A stretch of DNA of 64,000 nucleotides from Prevotella melaninogenica (GTDB lineage Bacteria > Bacteroidota > Bacteroidia > Bacteroidales > Bacteroidaceae). The notes beneath the pieces were generated by a model. The model worked only from the letters and a program-made list of their open reading frames with translations, was not told the DNA's origin and did not search any database. Shown piece by piece: positions 15,777 to 24,142 of the stretch. A program made the translations under genes and the position numbers. Location: positions 1 through 64,000 of the forward strand of contig NZ_AP018050.1 in assembly GCF_003609775.1 (NCBI RefSeq), read 5' to 3'. Every line of letters starts with the position of its first letter. The first letter of the stretch is position 1.

Positions 15777-16661
15777 TTAGATTCTCATTCCTTTAAGAAT
15801 CTCATTCATCTTCTGCTTTGTCTCAATACGTGTTGGAACCAAAGGAAGGCGCAATACATTCTCTATCATACCCATATCATTCAAGAGAGCCTTACAACCT
15901 GCTGGGTTACCATCCACAAAGAGAAGCTTATAAAGTTCTGTAAACTGATGATGTATCTTACGTGCTGGCTCATACTCACCCTTGAATTCCAAACGAATCA
16001 TACGTGAGAACTCCTTAGGCAGTGCGTTACCAATAACAGAAATGACACCTACTGCACCACTTGCTATCATTGGGAAGGTCAACGCATCGTCACCACTAAT
16101 AACCTCAAAGTGCTTTGGTTTATTCTTAATAATCTCATCAACCTGCTCTAAGTTACCAGAAGCCTCTTTAATGGCAACAACATTGGTAAACTCTGAAGCG
16201 ATGCGAACTGTTGTCTCAGCTGTCATATTAACACCAACACGACCAGGCACATTGTACAATACAATTGGAAGAGGGCTTGCTTTAGCGATAGCCTTAAAGT
16301 GCTGATAAAGTCCCTCCTGACTTGGTTTATTATAGTAAGGACAGATACTAAGAATACCATCAATACCACTCCAATCAGTTGTTTTGATTTCTTCTACAAC
16401 AGCAGCTGTATTATTTCCACCGCAATATTTCAGGATTGGCACACGACCATTAACAATTCGTTTAATGACAGCAGTCAATTCATTCTTTTCTTCACGTGAT
16501 AGGCAAGGAGCCTCACCAGTAGTAGCAAGAATGCAGAAGAAGTCAGCACCGTTATTCAAATGGTAGTTTACCAAATTCTCAAGTGCTTCATAATCAATAC
16601 TGAAATCTTCCTTAAATGGAGTTATCAATGCTATTCCTAATCCATGAAAAACATTCTGCAT
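15777..16661 (-). CDS. dapA: 4-hydroxy-tetrahydrodipicolinate synthase
   Basis: DapA condenses pyruvate with aspartate semialdehyde, the first committed step of lysine and diaminopimelate synthesis. The 294-residue product is full length. It has the Schiff-base Lys165 in IKEASGN, the catalytic Tyr136 in LYNVPGR, the ATTGEAPCLS loop near residue 46 and a GDDALTFPMIASGAVGVISV region near 191. It is transcribed alone from a promoter at 16766-16796 through a leader of about 100 nt that can fold, and ends at the hairpin at 15723-15747. The aspartate-semialdehyde supply shares its first step with thrA at 32966. Confidence 0.96.
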   Translation of the reverse strand: MQNVFHGLGIALITPFKEDFSIDYEALENLVNYHLNNGADFFCILATTGEAPCLSREEKNELTAVIKRIVNGRVPILKYCGGNNTAAVVEEIKTTDWSGIDGILSICPYYNKPSQEGLYQHFKAIAKASPLPIVLYNVPGRVGVNMTAETTVRIASEFTNVVAIKEASGNLEQVDEIIKNKPKHFEVISGDDALTFPMIASGAVGVISVIGNALPKEFSRMIRLEFKGEYEPARKIHHQFTELYKLLFVDGNPAGCKALLNDMGMIENVLRLPLVPTRIETKQKMNEILKGMRI

Positions 16662-16762
16662 AATAATTATCGTCTTTTAAGAGACTCACGGTAAAGACTC
16701 CTCGGGGAGTTAATGCGCAGTCCTATTCATATTAAACGCTGAAAGCGCGTCTACCAATATCG
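16662..16762 (-). promoter_or_regulatory. Structured dapA leader, possible regulatory RNA
   Basis: The ~100-nt leader contains three short hairpins on the minus strand: ACGC around 16740, ACTCC/GGAGT around 16705, and GTCT/AGAC next to the coding start. It does not show the conserved core of the lysine riboswitch that I would expect. Whether it senses anything is unknown. Confidence 0.3.
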
Positions 16763-16765
16763 TTG

Positions 16766-16796
16766 CAAATATAGCAAATATTTATCAATAACCAAA
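16766..16796 (-). promoter_or_regulatory. dapA promoter
   Basis: On the minus strand TTTG (16796-16793), 19 nt and TATATTTG (16773-16766) fit the Bacteroidetes consensus. Confidence 0.65.
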
Positions 16797-16833
16797 GACT
16801 TTTACTCTTTATCTTAAAGTGTAAATCTTCATC

Positions 16834-17760
16834 TTAACGTGAGCCAATCCATAGGAATATCATTCCAAGAAGCACAAAACAGAGATCGATTGCCTTTGCC
16901 TTTAAATTCTTCTCTCTAAACAGTAATGCACCACATAAGAACGACACGAGAACAGAGCCACGACGCACCATTGAAACAATAGATATCATTGCACCCGGTA
17001 ATGAGAGTGCATAGAAATAGGCAAAATCTGCCATTGAAAGAAAGATAGAGATTAGTAAGATAGACCACTTCCATGAGAAACGGACTGTCTGTTCTGCTTT
17101 CTTTCGCTGATTGAAAATATAGACGAGAAGAACTGCACCCATCATCATACATTGATAGATATTATACCAACTCTGAGCCATCATACGATCGAGCCCTACT
17201 CCGCCATTCTCTGGGCTTGCCATCAGATACTTATCAAGCAGTCCACTGCATGTTCCCATCACAGCAGCCAATACCAAAAAGATAATCCACTTATTGTGCT
17301 TAAAGTCTATGCCCTCTTTCTTACCGCTTTTTGCTAACAGAAACAGGGAAATAATAGCCAGACTGACTCCAATCCATTGCCAAGCATTAAGTCGTTCGCC
17401 AAAGACAAGCATTGCACCGACAAGTGTCATGACAGGACGTGTAGCGTTAATTGGACCGACTATCGTTAAGGGTAGTTGCGCAATTGCAAAATAACCGAAT
17501 ACCCAAGACAGGAGTACAATAACGCTCTTCAATATGATCCATCGATGCATCTCCCAACCACCAGCACCTACATGAAAGATACTGGAATCGAGAACATGGG
17601 TATATTGAGATAATAATATCAATGGTAGAAAGATTACTGAACAAAAGAGTGTATTGAGAAAGAGTACAGGTATGACGTCATTCCCACGAAGAGAATACTT
17701 CTTCGATGTATCATAAAGTCCCAACAATGTTGCTGAGACGAAAGCCAAAAGAATCCACAT
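16834..17760 (-). CDS. EamA-family (DMT) transporter
   Basis: This 308-residue inner-membrane protein is built almost entirely of hydrophobic helices, consistent with the ten-helix, two-EamA-domain fold of the drug/metabolite transporter superfamily. Family-typical segments include PINATRPVMTLVGAMLVFGERLNAWQWIGVSL at the end of the first half and MVRRGSVLVSFLCGALLFREK near the end of the second. The substrate cannot be told from sequence; relatives export amino acids or metabolites. It lies 10 bp downstream of truA and is probably co-transcribed with it. Confidence 0.88.
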   Translation of the reverse strand: MWILLAFVSATLLGLYDTSKKYSLRGNDVIPVLFLNTLFCSVIFLPLILLSQYTHVLDSSIFHVGAGGWEMHRWIILKSVIVLLSWVFGYFAIAQLPLTIVGPINATRPVMTLVGAMLVFGERLNAWQWIGVSLAIISLFLLAKSGKKEGIDFKHNKWIIFLVLAAVMGTCSGLLDKYLMASPENGGVGLDRMMAQSWYNIYQCMMMGAVLLVYIFNQRKKAEQTVRFSWKWSILLISIFLSMADFAYFYALSLPGAMISIVSMVRRGSVLVSFLCGALLFREKNLKAKAIDLCFVLLGMIFLWIGSR

Positions 17761-17770
17761 AAGTTCTTTT

Positions 17771-18532
17771 CTAATACTTTACTTCCCAAAGAAAAAGCGC
17801 ATTACCAGGCATACTTTCACCTGCATCGCTTCTTGTTCCTCCATCAACAATCTTCTTAAAATCATCTAACGAAAGACGACCTCGTCCTACTTCGACTAAA
17901 GTTCCAACAACAGCACGTACCATATTGCGTAAGAATCGATTAGCTGTTATCACAAAACACCAATTTGTAACAGTATCATCTGTAGTCAAAGCAAACTCTT
18001 CATTGACAGGAACCCATCGTGCCTCTGTCAGATTACAGATAGTAGTCTTTACATCCGCACCCGTCTTACAGAAACATTTAAAGTCTTTCTCCCCTATCAA
18101 ATAGGCTGCTGCGTCATTCATCTTATCAAAGTCTAAGGCATAACGAAGCTCACACGAATACTGTCGTGAGAATGGTTGTTTGCCCGTATGGACATAATAA
18201 TGATAAGTACGTGAGGTCGCTGAGAAACGTGCGTGGAGGTCTTCACCAACAGCTTCTATCTTGTTTACAGATACATCACGTGGTAAAAGGCGGTTTACTT
18301 TATATACCAACTGCTCACAATCAAATGACTGCTCAGTATCAAAGTGTGCAACCATCATTCTGCCATGAACACCAGCATCAGTACGTCCTGCACCTGTAAC
18401 GGCAATCGTTTCTCTTAGTATTGTAGACAAAGAGTGCTCCAATACTTCCTGAACAGAAATTCCATTGGGTTGAATCTGCCAGCCATGATAGGCTGTTCCA
18501 TCGTATGAAAGGGTGATAAAATATCGTTGCAT
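17771..18532 (-). CDS. truA: tRNA pseudouridine synthase A
   Basis: TruA converts uridines 38-40 in the anticodon arm of tRNA to pseudouridine. The product, 253 residues from the chosen start, has the family opening RYFITLSYDGTAYHGWQIQ, the catalytic Asp52 in GAGRTDAGVHG, and the C-terminal FLRNMVRAVVGTLVEVGRGR motif. The ATG at 18532 is preferred over an upstream TTG at 18544 because it gives the usual start and because the -7 box TACCTTTG (18549-18542) overlaps the TTG region. The mRNA would then be almost leaderless. The EamA gene follows 10 bp later. Confidence 0.95.
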   Translation of the reverse strand: MQRYFITLSYDGTAYHGWQIQPNGISVQEVLEHSLSTILRETIAVTGAGRTDAGVHGRMMVAHFDTEQSFDCEQLVYKVNRLLPRDVSVNKIEAVGEDLHARFSATSRTYHYYVHTGKQPFSRQYSCELRYALDFDKMNDAAAYLIGEKDFKCFCKTGADVKTTICNLTEARWVPVNEEFALTTDDTVTNWCFVITANRFLRNMVRAVVGTLVEVGRGRLSLDDFKKIVDGGTRSDAGESMPGNALFLWEVKY

Positions 18533-18541
18533 AATTATCTG

Positions 18542-18549
18542 CAAAGGTA
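18542..18549 (-). promoter_or_regulatory. truA -7 box
   Basis: TACCTTTG on the minus strand ends 9 nt before the truA ATG, giving a leader of at most a few nucleotides. Confidence 0.5.
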
Positions 18550-19146
18550 CAAATAATTACTTAAACTCTATCTTCCCTGCAAAGAAAACGGCTCTAATGT
18601 TAAATGCATGGACGCTTTTCGTACGACTTTATCGGAAGAACCGAAGTTACTCATTAAACAAAAACATAGCTAAGACTGTCAACTATCTATCCTATTAGCA
18701 GCCTTTGACACAAAAAACCTTTTTATATTAAGATTCCGAAAATATACAGACAAGGGTGTGAAAAATCATTACATAATCTCATGTAAGCCATATATAAATA
18801 ACGGCAAAAACACAGACAAGAAGTAGGCTTATAACCACATGGAAGTCAATTAGTTATAAAGTAGTAAAGTAAAAGGTGCTTAATTGGACTTCAAAAGGGC
18901 GTTAGTAAGCGTCTTAAAGGGCATCTTTTGCAAGCCAATTAGGCGTCTTTTAGAACTCAAAAGAGCATGTATTTGTTTCGAACTGCATAAAAATAATTTA
19001 CAAACCTCAACTAATAAGGGAATAAGTTGTTTATAGAAGATAAATAGACATTGCCCCTAATTACGTTTATTATGTAGTTCATTCCCCTTTGTAAAACCAT
19101 CTAATTGAGAGTAATCACACCATTTATGTGGATTAATCTCATTCTA
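18550..19146. other. Intergenic region between truA and comEC
   Basis: No gene was seen. One family 1 repeat lies at 18841-18968. The remaining sequence is AT-rich and unstructured to the eye. Confidence 0.55.
18841..18968 (+). repeat. Dispersed intergenic repeat, family 1 copy B
   Basis: It contains GTAAAGTAAAAGGTGCTTAA then TTGGACTTCAAAAGGGC, AAAGGGCATCTTTTGCAAG and CCAATTAGGCG. The 5' extension from 18841 is also shared with copy D at 56203-56322. Confidence 0.85.
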
Positions 19147-20685
19147 TTAACAATCTACGCATTTAACGGAAGAACCCAAAAATCTCCATAAAATCCAAAT
19201 AGCCATCAGCATGAAATAATATATAAAAAGCTGGAAGATGGTTACACGAACATTCTCTATACTTGCACAAGGTAGGCTTGCAAGCCAATGAAGAGAGGTA
19301 TTCAGTCCTTCTGTTATAACACAAATACACTTTCCAATGAACAATGATAAAGAAGGCAATGAACTAAGAAGTAACATACAGAATGATGCAGATACAATAA
19401 ACATTGTACTTGGAACTGCTATTAGACTACTAACAGCAAAGACTGTGGAAACTCTTCCGAAATAGTAAGCTACCAAGGGGGCTGTTCCTAATTGAGCAGC
19501 CAATGACACTGCAATCATCCCCCACAACCACCTGACTGCTACAAGACTCTTCTTCTGTTGTAAAGGAATTAATTCGTAGATGAGCGGATAGAACAACAAA
19601 ATTGACCATACAGAGATAAAGGATAATTGGAAACCTATATCGAAAAGGTTGTAAGGGTTGCTAACAAGCATGATAATAGCAGTTAATGCCAAAGTATTAA
19701 CAGATAACCGTTCTCTATTCAAGAGTGTTACAAAAGAATAGATAGTTAGCATCACTGCAGAGCGAACAACAGAAGAAGACATCCCAACCAAAACAACATA
19801 CCCCCAAAGAATAAACAAAATAAGAAGTTCACTTATTCCCCTTTTGAATATTCTTGTTAGGATATGTTCACACCAACTCATAATAAATATAAGCAAACCA
19901 TACAAGATAGTTAGATGTAAACCTGACAAAGCTAAGACATGACTTGCACCTGTTATTGAGTAATCTTCCTTTATATCTTTACTAATCAAATGCTTATCAC
20001 CAAGTGTCATTGCAGATACTATAGCTAAATGAGAACTATCAAGATTGGTTTCTAATAGCTTCAACAACCTCTCTCTATGGCCTGCTGCAACTAATAATGT
20101 ACGTTGAAGAAAACTCATCTGACGAAGACTAACTTTGGTTTTCTGCCATTGATTATAGAAGATAAAGGTTTCTGCAAAATAACCATGTCGCTTTAACCAT
20201 TTAACATAATCAAAGGTAGCATCAGAGAAGTTTATGGGTTCTTCAAGATAGGCAGTTGCCTCTATTCCATCTCCAAGATGTAATGTTTGATAGCGATTTG
20301 TTATCGTATCACGAAGAATCGATGCCTTAACCTTCATCGGTTCGCCTTCGGTCATAACCATTAAGTCTGTTTGTATGACTTTACCATGAATAACTGGGTT
20401 GCTAAGAAGAACAGCCTTAAAGGTTATTTGCGTATTAGGTAGCTGTATATGAGTTCTTTGCCTCTTCATTGAAACGTATGTCCCACCAATTAAAAAGACA
20501 GTAAAGAGCAATAACAAACTTTGAAGATACTTTTTCCTCCATACCACAAAGGTAATGACAATCATGCTAACCGTCATTATCCAGCAATACACAGAGGACA
20601 CATCATCTCCCAAAGCATCACCAACAGCAATACCCAACACCAAAGGTACGAGTAACTTTACTGAGGGGTACATCAGTAAATCCAT
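19147..20685 (-). CDS. comEC: ComEC/Rec2-family DNA uptake channel protein
   Basis: ComEC forms the inner-membrane channel for incoming single-stranded DNA in natural transformation. The 512-residue product has several N-terminal membrane helices, a soluble OB-like DUF4131 part (~residues 80-200) and the Competence domain with its ALSGLHLTILYGLL motif and many helices to residue ~500. It lacks the C-terminal metallo-beta-lactamase domain of longer ComECs, as is usual for Bacteroidetes. I chose the ATG at 20685 because a -7 box TACATTTG (20732-20725) lies just upstream of it and because earlier in-frame codons give no hydrophobic start. Divergent from the flavodoxin gene. Confidence 0.88.
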   Translation of the reverse strand: MDLLMYPSVKLLVPLVLGIAVGDALGDDVSSVYCWIMTVSMIVITFVVWRKKYLQSLLLLFTVFLIGGTYVSMKRQRTHIQLPNTQITFKAVLLSNPVIHGKVIQTDLMVMTEGEPMKVKASILRDTITNRYQTLHLGDGIEATAYLEEPINFSDATFDYVKWLKRHGYFAETFIFYNQWQKTKVSLRQMSFLQRTLLVAAGHRERLLKLLETNLDSSHLAIVSAMTLGDKHLISKDIKEDYSITGASHVLALSGLHLTILYGLLIFIMSWCEHILTRIFKRGISELLILFILWGYVVLVGMSSSVVRSAVMLTIYSFVTLLNRERLSVNTLALTAIIMLVSNPYNLFDIGFQLSFISVWSILLFYPLIYELIPLQQKKSLVAVRWLWGMIAVSLAAQLGTAPLVAYYFGRVSTVFAVSSLIAVPSTMFIVSASFCMLLLSSLPSLSLFIGKCICVITEGLNTSLHWLASLPCASIENVRVTIFQLFIYYFMLMAIWILWRFLGSSVKCVDC

Positions 20686-20724
20686 TTTCTTCTTCACAGC
20701 ATTAATGTTTTCATGTACTTCTTG

Positions 20725-20732
20725 CAAATGTA
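20725..20732 (-). promoter_or_regulatory. comEC -7 box
   Basis: TACATTTG on the minus strand lies 39 nt before the chosen comEC start and supports it. Confidence 0.5.
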
Positions 20733-20773
20733 AGAAAAAGAACTGAAAAACAACAACATTGCTCTTACTTATC

Positions 20774-20804
20774 TTGCAAGATTTACAAAATATCAGTACC
20801 TTTG
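20774..20804 (+). promoter_or_regulatory. Promoter giving a leaderless transcript
   Basis: TTG at 20774-20776, a 20-nt spacer and TACCTTTG at 20797-20804. The ATG is at 20809, where transcription itself should begin, so the mRNA is predicted leaderless. Confidence 0.65.
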
Positions 20805-20808
20805 TCAC

Positions 20809-21648
20809 ATGATATTCTACTTTTCTGGTACAGGTAATAGCAAGTGGACTGCAAAGACATTAGCTTTAGAAACTGGTGATACACTTGTTTCAATCCCAGA
20901 AGTAATCAAAAGCGATTGTTCTTTTACATTGGAAAAGGATGAACACGTAGGTTTCATCTTTCCTATACATGGATGGAGAGTTCCAAGTATTGTAAAAGAA
21001 TTCCTAACTAAATTAACAATAAAAACGGAAGGAGAAGACACTTCTCTCGGTAAGCACTATTGTTTCTGCTTGGTTACAGCTGGAGATACTATCGGCAAGG
21101 CTATGGAACGCTTTCAGCAGCAACTAAAGAACGTAGCTGTGGGTGACTCACTGTCACTTAATGCAGTATGTTCTTTAATAATGCCAGAGTCATACGTTGG
21201 TTTGCCTGGTATGGATGTAGATACGAAAGAGAAAGAATTAGAAAAGAAGGAACTTGCTTCAAAACAGTTAAAAGAATTTTCTAAGATTCTTAAACAGCAT
21301 CCTCATGCAGATAATAATCAGATTTGGGGCTGGGAACAACTGAAAAGAGGTCCTATACCTTCTTTCTTCTCAGGTCCTGTAGGAGGCTTCTTTGAACGCT
21401 TCCTCATCACAGATAAGCCCTTTCATGTAGACAGTCGTCGATGTGTTAAGTGTGGTATTTGTGCCAACGTTTGCCCTGTCGATGATATCAAAGGTGGCTT
21501 AGGTTATGAGCCAGAATGGCTACACAATGGCAAATGCCTCACCTGCTTCTCGTGTTATCATCACTGTCCACACCATGCAATTGAGTTTGGTAAACGCACA
21601 CAGAAGAAGGGACAATATTTCTATAACAAATTAAGTAAAAGAAACTAA
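20809..21648 (+). CDS. EFR1-type flavodoxin/ferredoxin fusion protein
   Basis: The 279-residue protein fuses an N-terminal flavodoxin-like domain with a C-terminal ferredoxin. The phosphate-binding loop of flavodoxins is visible as FSGTGNSKWTA at residues ~4-14. Two 4Fe-4S motifs follow: CVKCGICANVCP near residue 211 and CLTCFSCYHHCP near 245. Such EFR1 proteins are cytoplasmic electron carriers found in anaerobes; their partners are mostly unknown. The ATG at 20809 sits directly after the promoter, which implies a leaderless mRNA. The secreted protease gene follows after 12 bp, so the two share a transcript, though no functional link is obvious. Confidence 0.9.
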   Translation: MIFYFSGTGNSKWTAKTLALETGDTLVSIPEVIKSDCSFTLEKDEHVGFIFPIHGWRVPSIVKEFLTKLTIKTEGEDTSLGKHYCFCLVTAGDTIGKAMERFQQQLKNVAVGDSLSLNAVCSLIMPESYVGLPGMDVDTKEKELEKKELASKQLKEFSKILKQHPHADNNQIWGWEQLKRGPIPSFFSGPVGGFFERFLITDKPFHVDSRRCVKCGICANVCPVDDIKGGLGYEPEWLHNGKCLTCFSCYHHCPHHAIEFGKRTQKKGQYFYNKLSKRN

Positions 21649-21660
21649 ACAGCGAATATA

Positions 21661-23478
21661 ATGAAAACATTAAAACAACTATCGCTTATAATATGTCTAA
21701 TGCTTTGTTCCCTTACCACTTGGGCGGCAAAGGCAGAATCAATCCCTGTACAAGTAAGACAGGCGGATGGTTCTGTTATTACAGTCATCTTGCGTGGTGA
21801 TGAACATATCAACTGGTACACAACCCTTGATGGTGTACTGCTTGTACAAGGTGCTGATAACAATTACTATATCGGTAAAGTAGAGAAAAGTGGCAACCTT
21901 ATTGCTACAAAACAACTTGCACATGAAGCACAGACTCGCTCACAAGCGGAGCGTAACTTGATAGCTAAGCAAGATAAGGAAAAGTTCTTTGCTTACGTTA
22001 ATAAGATTGCAGAAGAATCTGAAAACGCTTACGATAACTCTCCTCTTACACGAAGCCCAATCATAGATTCTGGCTACAATGGTGTACCTTATTTCCCTCA
22101 CACAGGTAGCCCTAAGGCTCTTGTTATTCTTGCAGAGTTCCAAGACACAACTTTTACTATCCAAGATACAAAGAAGGTATTCACAAACTATCTGATGAAT
22201 GAAGATCATTTCACAGATAAACGCTATAACCAAGATCAGAACTACAAGGGTGTTCGTGGTTACTTCAAGGATTGTAGCTATGGAAAGTTTACCCCTGTCT
22301 TTGACGTTGTAGGCCCTATCAAACTACCAAAGGCACATGCTGTCTATGGTGCAGGTAATGATAGAATGGACTTATTACTTGCTGATGCTTGTGCTGCGGT
22401 GGATGGAATGGTAGACTTTACAAAATATGATGCAAACAACGATGGCATCGTTGATTTGGTTTATGTTATTTATGCAGGACATTCTGCCAACACCTCTGGT
22501 AATAAAGATACGAATATATGGCCAAAGTCTGGTACTATTACTATCTCAAATAAGTTTGATGGTAAAAGTATCCGACGTTATGGAGTCAGCAATGAGCTTA
22601 ATGGAAGTGAGAAAACATCTAAGAATAACAAGAAAATTAATGGTATAGGCTTATTCTGTCATGAATTCTCTCATACACTCGGACTCCCAGACATCTATGC
22701 TATTGATAAAAAAGCTAAAGACCAAGATGACCAAGGTATGGAATTTTGGGACCTCATGGATGGTGGACCTTCAGTCAGTAATGGAATGATTCCTCCATCT
22801 TATCTTGCTTGGGAACGTGAAGTAATGGGCTGGATGAATATTGATGAACTCAAAAATGATAGCACGATTAACAACCTAAAGACTATCGACAATGGCGGGA
22901 AAGCATACAAGATTGTCAATCCCAAAAACTCAAATGAGTATATCGTATTGCAGAGTATGCAGAAAGGTGCTTGGAATCAAGGCTGGGGAGATGGTACTTA
23001 TGGTAAGGGCTTACTTGCCTATCGAGTTTCATACAAGTCAGACAAAGTAAATGTCTTTGATTATCCTAATAATGTAAAAGGTAAACCACGTATCATTCCT
23101 ATCCCTGCTGATGGTAAAATATTAGCAGCTGCCAATGCAAAAGGTTTAAATATGAGAGAGAGATTTACCGCATTCACAAAACAGCTCAATGGCGACCCTT
23201 ACCCTTATAACGGCATAGACAAGATAGACGAATTTACGATGTATAATGGCACCATACTAAAGTGGTCAATATTTGATATTATAGAGAACGATGCAGAACG
23301 CTATGTTAGTTTTAAATTTAAGAATAACGAAACAACTGGCATTCAATCGCCTTCTATCATTGAAAGAAACATTTCTGACAACCATATCTACACCCTTGAC
23401 GGACGATATGTAGGCACTGACGCCTCTATCTTACCGCATGGCATCTACATTCAGAATAATAAGAAGTTTGTAAAGTAA
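21661..23478 (+). CDS. Secreted M6-family zinc metalloprotease
   Basis: The 605-residue protein has a signal peptide at residues 1-21 (cleavage near TWA-AK). It carries an M6 (immune inhibitor A-like) catalytic domain at about residues 140-430, with the zinc motif HEFSHTLGLPD starting at His334 (His334, Glu335, His338). The region SGYNGVPYFPHTGSPKALVILAEF marks the start of the mature protease. The last ~45 residues, from YTLDGRYVG to GIYIQNNKKFVK, resemble the C-terminal tails of secreted Prevotella proteins, which are often linked to type IX secretion. It is likely an exported protease acting on host or environmental proteins. It ends at the hairpin at 23500-23542. Confidence 0.9.
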   Translation: MKTLKQLSLIICLMLCSLTTWAAKAESIPVQVRQADGSVITVILRGDEHINWYTTLDGVLLVQGADNNYYIGKVEKSGNLIATKQLAHEAQTRSQAERNLIAKQDKEKFFAYVNKIAEESENAYDNSPLTRSPIIDSGYNGVPYFPHTGSPKALVILAEFQDTTFTIQDTKKVFTNYLMNEDHFTDKRYNQDQNYKGVRGYFKDCSYGKFTPVFDVVGPIKLPKAHAVYGAGNDRMDLLLADACAAVDGMVDFTKYDANNDGIVDLVYVIYAGHSANTSGNKDTNIWPKSGTITISNKFDGKSIRRYGVSNELNGSEKTSKNNKKINGIGLFCHEFSHTLGLPDIYAIDKKAKDQDDQGMEFWDLMDGGPSVSNGMIPPSYLAWEREVMGWMNIDELKNDSTINNLKTIDNGGKAYKIVNPKNSNEYIVLQSMQKGAWNQGWGDGTYGKGLLAYRVSYKSDKVNVFDYPNNVKGKPRIIPIPADGKILAAANAKGLNMRERFTAFTKQLNGDPYPYNGIDKIDEFTMYNGTILKWSIFDIIENDAERYVSFKFKNNETTGIQSPSIIERNISDNHIYTLDGRYVGTDASILPHGIYIQNNKKFVK

Positions 23479-23499
23479 TACTAATTTCAGAACATACAT

Positions 23500-23542
23500 A
23501 AAGTCGCCTCTTTATGGGAACGAACCATTCAGAGGCGGCTTT
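23500..23542 (+). terminator. Intrinsic terminator of the protease gene
   Basis: AAAGTCGCCTCT pairs with AGAGGCGGCTTT (one wobble) across an 18-nt loop, followed by a T-rich stretch. Confidence 0.75.
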
Positions 23543-24055
23543 CTTTATCTTTAAAAATAGCATAGACACTTATCAGTTGATAGATAGGAAGCGAACAAAG
23601 TATTAGGACATACTGTTTCAAAGTTACTCTCCTCTATTACTTCCCGAATTTATCACGGTTTCTTTCGAGCGATATAGACATAAAGTCTACTAAAGTTAGA
23701 AATGAATTATCACACAAAAAATACAAGAATAAGTTTTATTTTAGTTTGCTGTCACTTTTAACATTTCGTACATCTACACTGTTATTCAATAAGTTAAGTG
23801 ACTGAAACAGATGACAGAAATGACAGGAAAATTGGTTTTCAAAAAATCACCTTACCGTATGTACACCAAAAGAGGCACAAAGATTACTCATGTGAGGTAG
23901 CTTTTATTCTTCCATCCATTGGAAGAACAAGGTACTACCCAAAACGTAATTATAGCTCTATTCAGCCTCTACAAATTAGGTTCAATGAACGACCCTTACC
24001 TTATTATACTATCTAACAATAACCTTCACAACCAGTTCTCTCAAACGTGTTAATA

Positions 24056-24105
24056 CTCAGCACATCATGTGCGAATACGCATCATGAATAGTGCTGAGCG
24101 CAAAC
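24056..24105. repeat. Palindromic element, family 3
   Basis: CTCAGCAC pairs with GTGCTGAG, enclosing a second stem ATGTGCG/CGCAT. It lies just past the 3' end of the acyl-CoA synthetase gene and could terminate it. Related sequences lie at 6426, 41965 and 45045. Confidence 0.5.
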
Positions 24106-24142
24106 ACATTACAAAGAGAGCGTTAGGGAGGACTGTATTATC

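Larger units (their letters stand above)
23479..24142. other. Intergenic region between protease and acyl-CoA synthetase genes
   Basis: No convincing gene was seen between these convergent genes. It holds the terminator at 23500-23542 and a palindromic element at 24056-24105. A direct repeat TGACAGAAATGACAG lies near 23814. Confidence 0.55.

Noticed and set aside
23798..24016. Open frame of 72 codons on the plus strand
   Set aside because: No promoter, no ribosome site, no recognisable protein pattern; it lies in an AT-rich gap and looks random.
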